From NCBI GenBank assembly GCA_020052135.1, contig JAGVPS010000099.1, positions 1 to 8,696 of the forward strand: a stretch of 8,696 bases of DNA, given 5' to 3'. Origin of the DNA: Minisyncoccota bacterium. GTDB taxonomy: Bacteria > Patescibacteriota > Minisyncoccia > UBA6257 > 1-14-0-10-40-38. Shown piece after piece: positions 4,158 to 8,696 of this stretch. How positions within the stretch are numbered: the stretch's first letter is position 1; every line of letters starts with the position of its first letter. The notes under the pieces are model-generated. The model ran no database searches and was not told the origin of the DNA. It was given only the letters and a program-made list of their open reading frames with translations. The position numbers and the translations under genes are program-made.

Positions 4158-5681
4158 CTACCTGGCAAACTCTACCGCACGCATCTCCCGAATAACATTT
4201 ACCTTGATTTCGCCAGGATATTTCATTTCAGACTGTATCTTAGAAGCAATATCTTTTGCCATTTGAAGGGCGCCAAAATCATCCACTTTTTCCGGCACGA
4301 CAAAGACGCGTATTTCCCTGCCGGCAGAAAGCGCGTAGGAATGCTTAACCCCTGCAAAGCTATTCACAATCTTTTCAAGTTCTTCAAGTCGCTTCAGATA
4401 ATTTTCTACCGTATCTCGCCGAGCCCCGGGGCGAGCCGCAGAGAGCACGTCAGCAGCTGTTACAATGAACGACTCCGGAGTTGAGAATGGATACTCTTCA
4501 TGATGCGATTCCATCGCTCTAATGACGCGTTCGTCCACGCCATACTTTTTTAGGATTTTCCTGCCAAGCTCTACGTGCGTGCCCTCGACTTCATGGCTGA
4601 TCGCCTTGCCGATATCGTGGACCAATGCACCCTTCTTGGCGATTTCAATATTTGCGCCAAGCTCTGCCGCGAGCATCGCGGACACGTGCGCCATTTCCAC
4701 GGAATGTACGAGGACATTTTGTCCGTAGCTTGTTCTAAAATGAAGCCGCCCCAAGAGCTGTAAAATTTCCTTAGGGAAATCCAATATGCCGACATCGAAC
4801 GCGGCTTGCTCTCCGATCTGCTGCATACGTTTTGTAAGCTCAGATTTAGCTTCTTCAACTTTTTCCTCGATTTTCGCGGGCTGGATACGGCCATCTTTGA
4901 TAAGCTTCTCCATGGCAACTTTCGCGATTTCTCGCCGCAAAGGATCGAAAGAGGAAAATACGATTGAGTCGGGGGCTTCATCCACGATGATTTCAACTCC
5001 GGTCAGCCGTTCCAAGGTCCGGATATTCCGCCCTTCGCGACCAATGATTTTACCCTTTAAATCTTCATTGGGAAGTGTGAATGTCGACGTTGTAATTTCT
5101 GCGACATGCGAACGCGCATACCGATGGAGCGCGGTGGTAATCACATCAATCGCCCGCTTCTCAGTTTCGGTTTCTTTTTCCCGCTCAAGGCGCTGTACGC
5201 TGCGAATAATATCGTCCCGATATTGAGTCTCAAGCTCTTTAAACATTGCTTCTTTTGCCATCTCTTTGGTAAGCCCTGCTACGCGCTCAAGCTCGCCCAA
5301 AGCTTTTGCTCGGGTATTCTCTGCCTCGTGCTTTATACCCTCAAGATTTTGCACGGCCTTATCTAACTCTCCTTGCTTCGTTTGAAGATGCAAGCTTTGT
5401 TTATCAATAAATTCTTCTTTCTTGCGCAGGCGCTCTTCCTCACGTCGGAGAAGGGTTTCTCGTTCCTTCTCCTCCCGTTTTGCTTCCTCGAGGAGCGCCG
5501 CCGCTTTATCTTTCGCGTCAAGTAAAATACCCTTGGCGTCTGTTTTCGCCTCTTCAATCTGTAATTTTAATTTGTGCTCAAGCGAGGTGCTTTTCTGAGA
5601 CGCGAGAATAACTCGAACAAAATACCCGAGCGCGACGCCTCCCAGCGCGAGAAGTCCCACTATCAGGGGCGATAGAGTCAT
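4158..5681 (-). CDS. rny: Ribonuclease Y (membrane-anchored endoribonuclease)
   Basis: The 507-aa protein shows the RNase Y order. An N-terminal membrane helix (about 5-26) is followed by a long Glu/Lys-rich coiled coil (about 30-175). A KH RNA-binding domain has GKIIGREGRNI (210-220), and an HD phosphohydrolase domain has H326 (VLVHSVEMAH) and the metal-binding H355-D356 in ALVHDIGKA, with H393-H394 further on. The C-terminus ends VNVIREMRAVEFAR, the usual family ending. It cleaves 5'-monophosphate single-stranded mRNA and starts mRNA decay at the membrane. Length is close to that of the Bacillus enzyme (about 520). ATG 5681 lies just before the membrane helix; there is no Shine-Dalgarno sequence. 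It has a consensus promoter and is divergent from gpmI. Confidence 0.98.
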   Translation of the reverse strand: MTLSPLIVGLLALGGVALGYFVRVILASQKSTSLEHKLKLQIEEAKTDAKGILLDAKDKAAALLEEAKREEKERETLLRREEERLRKKEEFIDKQSLHLQTKQGELDKAVQNLEGIKHEAENTRAKALGELERVAGLTKEMAKEAMFKELETQYRDDIIRSVQRLEREKETETEKRAIDVITTALHRYARSHVAEITTSTFTLPNEDLKGKIIGREGRNIRTLERLTGVEIIVDEAPDSIVFSSFDPLRREIAKVAMEKLIKDGRIQPAKIEEKVEEAKSELTKRMQQIGEQAAFDVGILDFPKEILQLLGRLHFRTSYGQNVLVHSVEMAHVSAMLAAELGANIEIAKKGALVHDIGKAISHEVEGTHVELGRKILKKYGVDERVIRAMESHHEEYPFSTPESFIVTAADVLSAARPGARRDTVENYLKRLEELEKIVNSFAGVKHSYALSAGREIRVFVVPEKVDDFGALQMAKDIASKIQSEMKYPGEIKVNVIREMRAVEFAR

Positions 5682-5781
5682 GTATGTATTCGTCCGCCAA
5701 ATTCTTCGGCATAATGAATTCTTTGGGAACGAGGTTAGTAAGTAATGAAGTTAATAGCATAGATACTTTTTCGATGGTTTC

Positions 5782-5811
5782 ATTGTACCCCAGCTTTCCG
5801 CGAGCTGTCAA
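5782..5811 (-). promoter_or_regulatory. Consensus promoter of rny
   Basis: On the minus strand, a perfect TTGACA (5811-5806) is followed after 18 bp by TACAAT (5787-5782, five of six). The start would be near 5775, giving a leader of about 93 nt before ATG 5681. This is the strongest promoter match in the window. A 77-codon frame that would start at 5811 begins inside the -35 box, so it cannot be expressed from here. Confidence 0.8.
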
Positions 5812-5897
5812 AACTCATGCGTTGATCGAACACCGTGTAATAAAATTTTGACTCTCCTCGCGGCTATTCAGGCGCTAGGTTGAAAAACTGCGGCTTT

Positions 5898-5905
5898 GCT
5901 ATAAT
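5898..5905 (+). promoter_or_regulatory. Extended -10 promoter of gpmI, probably leaderless
   Basis: TGCTATAAT at 5897-5905 (T5897, G5898, then C) matches the extended -10 consensus TGnTATAAT exactly. No good -35 lies 17 bp upstream; TTGAAA at 5880-5885 is too close (14 bp). Starting 7-8 nt downstream puts the first mRNA base at about 5912-5913, which is the A of the gpmI ATG. The -10 hexamer itself overlaps the upstream candidate start ATG 5904. Confidence 0.75.
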
Positions 5906-5912
5906 GAACAGC

Positions 5913-7478
5913 ATGGAAACAGACAAGAAATCGCTCGTACTGCTTATTTTAGACGGATGGGGCATCGGAGAAAAAAACCACTCGAACCCGCTTTTTATCG
6001 GAAAGCCCGCGCGCATAGCGCATATTAAAACGCACTACCTGTCGGGAGCGCTCCAATCTTCAGGAATTGCAGTCGGCCTCCCCTGGGAGGAAGAAGGTAA
6101 CAGTGAAGTGGGGCACCTCACGATCGGCGCCGGGAAAGTTATATATCAGCACTATCCCCGCATCACGCTTGAGATTCAAAAAGGGTCATTTTTCAAACAA
6201 CCGGCGCTCCAAAAAGCATTCGCGCATGCGCTACGGAATAGCGGGGCGGTGCACCTCGTCGGGCTCTTGACCGAGGGAAATGTTCACGCGTCTTTAGGCC
6301 ATGTAGAAGCGCTCATCAAGGCCGCGCGCGAAGCAGGTGTGCCGCGGCTCAATTTTCACTTTTTTGCAGACGGCAAAGACAGCCGTCCAAAATCCGTTGA
6401 AAACCTCCTTGCGCGGGTGGCGGTAATTGCTAAAGAACAAGCTCTCGGAGAACTCGCGAGCCTTTCCGGCAGGTTTTATGCGCTCGACCGGGACGAACAC
6501 TGGGATCGTACTGAAAAAGCATACCGAGCGCTCATTGGCGAGGGGTCGGCGACTACAGACGTGCATGAAAAGATCGTCGAACAATATGCTAAGGGATTAA
6601 ACGATACGTTTATCGAACCCGTAATACTCCAGAGGGACGCGGGTAGTATTGCGGATAATGATGCGGTTATATTTTTTGATTTCCGCGAGGACAGTATCCG
6701 GCAAATCGCCTCTCCCTTTATCCTGAAGGATTTTGATAAATTTACGACCCGGGAATATAAAAATCTGTATGTTGCAACCATGACCCATTACTCCGACGCG
6801 TTCCAGGTTCCCGTTATTTCAGAAAATGAACGAATTGAGCAACCTCTCGGAGCCGTGCTTGCAGACAATGGCTACGTGCAACTCCGCATCGCGGAAACCG
6901 AAAAATACGCGCACGTGACCTATTTTTTCAACGGCTATCGCGAATCGCCGTTTCCGAACGAATACCGCGTGCTTATCCCCTCAAAAAATGTTGCCCGCCA
7001 TGACGAAGCGCCTGAAATGATGGCGCGAGAAATTACCGCGCGCCTTACCGAGTCGGTGGTCAGCGGGGGGTTTAATTTCATCTTGGCTAATTTTGCAAAT
7101 CCGGATATGATGGGACATACGGGCAATTTTGATGCCGCGCTTCAGGGAATCCAGGTGGTTGACGACTGTGTGGGCAAGATTATGGATGCTTGTCTTCTAC
7201 AAAACGTGCCTCTCATGATTACCTCAGATCATGGCAACGTAGAAAAGATGCTTGATCCTCTGACGGGATATCCTGAAACAACGCATGATCCGAATCTTGT
7301 GCCGCTCTATCTCATCGGCAAACAATTTGAACGGTCAAAAACCGAGGAAGATGCGGATCTCATTGAGCGCGAAGCCGCTGGCATTTTGTCCGATGTTACC
7401 CCCACCATCCTCGAGTTGCTCACTCTTCCACAACCGCCCATAATGACCGGAGAGAGCTTGCTCCGCCGCCTTAGATAA
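5913..7478 (+). CDS. gpmI: 2,3-bisphosphoglycerate-independent phosphoglycerate mutase
   Basis: From ATG 5913 the 521-aa enzyme interconverts 3- and 2-phosphoglycerate in glycolysis, using two Mn ions and a phosphoserine. Visible residues: D14 in LILDGWG; the phosphate-accepting S64 in GNSEVGH; H125; R193 and R199 in ALDRDEHWDR; K331 in ETEK; D398 and H402 in NPDMMGH; D439-H440 in SDHGN; H458. Two substrate-contacting Args of the classical enzyme appear changed: DGRD is DGKD (K155) and FRxDR is FREDS (S261). Length is normal (about 510). The frame is open back to TTG 5880, but the -10 box occupies 5900-5905, so only ATG 5913 can be the start for that promoter. First gene of a three-gene unit; the next starts 3 nt after its stop. 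Confidence 0.97.
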   Translation: METDKKSLVLLILDGWGIGEKNHSNPLFIGKPARIAHIKTHYLSGALQSSGIAVGLPWEEEGNSEVGHLTIGAGKVIYQHYPRITLEIQKGSFFKQPALQKAFAHALRNSGAVHLVGLLTEGNVHASLGHVEALIKAAREAGVPRLNFHFFADGKDSRPKSVENLLARVAVIAKEQALGELASLSGRFYALDRDEHWDRTEKAYRALIGEGSATTDVHEKIVEQYAKGLNDTFIEPVILQRDAGSIADNDAVIFFDFREDSIRQIASPFILKDFDKFTTREYKNLYVATMTHYSDAFQVPVISENERIEQPLGAVLADNGYVQLRIAETEKYAHVTYFFNGYRESPFPNEYRVLIPSKNVARHDEAPEMMAREITARLTESVVSGGFNFILANFANPDMMGHTGNFDAALQGIQVVDDCVGKIMDACLLQNVPLMITSDHGNVEKMLDPLTGYPETTHDPNLVPLYLIGKQFERSKTEEDADLIEREAAGILSDVTPTILELLTLPQPPIMTGESLLRRLR

Positions 7479-7481
7479 ACC

Positions 7482-7844
7482 ATGAAACTCATTACTAAAA
7501 TTATAGTCCTCTTCATCGCCTCGGCAGGCGGGCTCATTGCCGCCGATTACTTTATCGCGGGTTTTTCCATTACCCACGATCCGGTTCAGTTTCTCATACT
7601 CTCGGGGCTTTTCACCGTGCTCCAATTTTTCTTAAAACCGCTCCTCCGGCTTCTTTTCTTGCCCCTTATTTTCATCACGCTCGGTCTTTTTACACTTGTA
7701 ATCAATGCACTCCTCCTCTTTGCGCTTGACATCTGGTCTTTAAACCTTACTATTGAGGGGTTGACTCCTCTCTTTATAGCAACACTGATCATCACCGCGG
7801 CGCACTTTGTAGCAACTCTCTTGTGGCATCCCACTGCAGCATAA
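7482..7844 (+). CDS. Four-helix membrane protein, phage holin 4 / YvlD superfamily
   Basis: The 120-aa protein has four hydrophobic helices, at about 4-26, 35-58, 60-83 and 93-115. The centre FFLKPLLRLLFLPLIFITLG (49-68), followed by LFTLVINALLLF, matches the conserved core (KPllxlltlPl..LGlfxlviNa) of the Pfam PF04020 family, which includes Bacillus YvlD. Members are inner-membrane proteins of unknown function. The holin name comes from shape only; nothing phage-like lies nearby. It starts 3 nt after the gpmI stop and ends 4 nt before secG, so the three are surely one operon. No Shine-Dalgarno sequence, so translation is probably coupled. Confidence 0.85.
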   Translation: MKLITKIIVLFIASAGGLIAADYFIAGFSITHDPVQFLILSGLFTVLQFFLKPLLRLLFLPLIFITLGLFTLVINALLLFALDIWSLNLTIEGLTPLFIATLIITAAHFVATLLWHPTAA

Positions 7845-7848
7845 ACAT

Positions 7849-8064
7849 ATGTCTCTCATCTCAATCATTCAAATTGGCGTTTCCCTTTTACTTATTGGGG
7901 TTATTCTCATGCAAGAACGATCGTCCGGCGCCGGGGGCCTCTTCGGTGGAGGCGAGGGTACGTTTTATCAGGCGCGGAGAGGCGTAGAAAGAACTATATT
8001 TATTACGACACTCGTTCTCCTCGGTATTTTTGCGCTGGTATCGCTTTTAAACCTCGTTGCATAA
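7849..8064 (+). CDS. secG: Protein translocase subunit SecG
   Basis: The 71-aa protein has the SecG plan: a first membrane helix (2-20), LMQERSSGAGGLFGGG (20-35) as the Gly/Ser-rich loop, FYQARRGVERT (39-49) before the second helix (49-70). The QxRRGxE motif and the loop are the family hallmarks. SecG joins SecYE and aids SecA-driven export. Length is typical of short bacterial SecG. It ends the gpmI unit, and no strong terminator follows: only a weak AAGAA/TTCTT stem with a T-run near 8137-8151. Downstream lies a gene for an exported binding protein. Confidence 0.95.
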   Translation: MSLISIIQIGVSLLLIGVILMQERSSGAGGLFGGGEGTFYQARRGVERTIFITTLVLLGIFALVSLLNLVA

Positions 8065-8086
8065 AGATTCTTTCGATTAAATTCTC

Positions 8087-8115
8087 TTCACTGAGCATCG
8101 GCTTGGAATAATAAT
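8087..8115 (+). promoter_or_regulatory. Possible promoter of the peptide-binding protein gene
   Basis: TTCACT (8087-8092, four of six) and AATAAT (8110-8115, five of six) are 17 bp apart, placing a start near 8122 and a leader of about 60 nt. The surrounding DNA is AT-rich, so chance matches are easy. The rest of the 118-nt gap shows no other feature. Confidence 0.3.
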
Positions 8116-8182
8116 TATTACAACATGTGCTTATTAAGAAATTCTTTTTTTAGAGCGCGTACCGCATTTCTACTACCTGGTA

Positions 8183-8696
8183 ATGTTTTCTAAATTCCAA
8201 AAACTATTCAGTGTGCTGACACAGGGAGAGCGGCGTATTTTTCAAAATGCATCGATAGTATTTCTGTTATCTCTCTTCCTCAATGGCGCAAATATTTTTT
8301 ACAAGACAACGGTCATGTCTCCCATCGAGGGGGGGAGTTACACGGAGGGCGTGGTTGGGCAACCGATTGCGATTAATCCCCTGGTCGCGGCTCAGAACGA
8401 AGTAGATCGTGATCTTGTTTCGCTTCTGTTTATCCCTTTGAAAGATCTCGCGGATCAAATTGCCTCTGACGCTCTAGAAAAAACATGGTCGGTAAGGCTC
8501 CGGGAAGATTCGTTGTGGAGCGACGGGAAGCCGCTCACCGCCGACGATGTCGTATTTACCATCGAGTCCATACAAAATCCAGACACTGGATCTCCGCTCG
8601 TGAATGCCTGGCAAGGAGTATCCGCAGAACGGATCAGCGAGCAAGAAGTCCGCATCACCCTAAAGACTCCGTATGCTTTTTTTAAAGAGAACTTGA
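8183..8696 (+). CDS. Peptide ABC transporter substrate-binding protein (family 5), 3' end cut off
   Basis: ATG 8183 opens a frame that runs off the window; 171 codons are seen of an expected 500-600. An in-frame stop at 8135-8137 makes this the first ATG. Residues 22-40 are one hydrophobic helix with no lipobox Cys, so the protein is probably anchored by an uncleaved helix, as in other Parcubacterial members. IEGGSYTEGVVGQPIAINPL (48-67) and DRDLVSLLF (75-83) start the binding lobe. LWSDGKPLTADDVVFTI (111-127) is the DppA/OppA (SBP_bac_5) signature. It would bind peptides or similar ligands outside the membrane for an ABC importer. The segment between DRDLVSLLF and the signature is shorter than usual. 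The frame crosses a G7 run (8329-8335). No Shine-Dalgarno sequence. Confidence 0.9.
   Translation, partial: MFSKFQKLFSVLTQGERRIFQNASIVFLLSLFLNGANIFYKTTVMSPIEGGSYTEGVVGQPIAINPLVAAQNEVDRDLVSLLFIPLKDLADQIASDALEKTWSVRLREDSLWSDGKPLTADDVVFTIESIQNPDTGSPLVNAWQGVSAERISEQEVRITLKTPYAFFKENL

Noticed and set aside
4571..5226. Long frames opposite to or out of frame with RNase Y (141 and 146 codons)
   Set aside because: They are shadows of a clearly conserved gene and show no domain or start signal.
5578..5811. 77-codon minus-strand frame upstream of rny
   Set aside because: Its start codon overlaps the -35 box of the rny promoter, and its 3' half is out of frame inside rny.
7482..7844. A true phage holin from its family name
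   Set aside because: No lysis or phage gene is near, and the PF04020/YvlD family is common in non-phage operons; the setting between gpmI and secG is housekeeping.

Overview
The window looks like a piece of a Patescibacteria (Candidate Phyla Radiation, probably Parcubacteria-type) genome. The signs are short intergenic gaps, nine of ten start codons without a recognisable Shine-Dalgarno sequence, an ECF sigma factor followed by a one-helix membrane protein and a secreted Ala/Glu/Lys-rich helical protein, a membrane-anchored oligopeptide-binding protein with the N-terminal motif GGSYTEGVVGQP, and the run gpmI - four-helix membrane protein - secG. The lineage is inferred from recalled family patterns; no 16S rRNA is present to confirm it. 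The standard genetic code fits all genes.

Layout. Positions 1-1560 form a loose region: a 45-codon gene for a very basic peptide, a 196-bp imperfect palindrome whose right half is tRNA-Arg(UCU) and whose left half is a decayed inverted copy of it, a 17-bp perfect hairpin with a G-rich loop, a small single-helix membrane protein with its own terminator, tRNA-Gly(GCC), and a NUDT15-like Nudix hydrolase. Positions 1735-3710 are one transcription unit (ECF sigma factor, candidate anti-sigma membrane protein, secreted helical protein) that starts at a perfect TATAAT and ends at a strong bidirectional terminator. On the minus strand, 3735-5811 holds an HU-type DNA-binding protein and RNase Y, each with its own promoter. 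RNase Y is divergent from the plus-strand unit gpmI - four-helix membrane protein - secG (5913-8064). The window ends inside a peptide ABC transporter substrate-binding protein gene (from 8183).

How the genes fit together. Much of the window is core housekeeping: glycolysis (GpmI), protein export (SecG), mRNA decay (RNase Y), nucleoid structure (HU), nucleotide-pool cleaning (Nudix) and two tRNAs. The sigma/membrane/secreted trio looks like a self-contained envelope-sensing regulon, and it is the best candidate for a little-described system. The most striking DNA-level structure is the head-to-head tRNA-Arg palindrome. The best regulatory observation is that gpmI is probably transcribed as a leaderless mRNA from an extended -10 promoter. 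No phage, insertion sequence or CRISPR array is visible.
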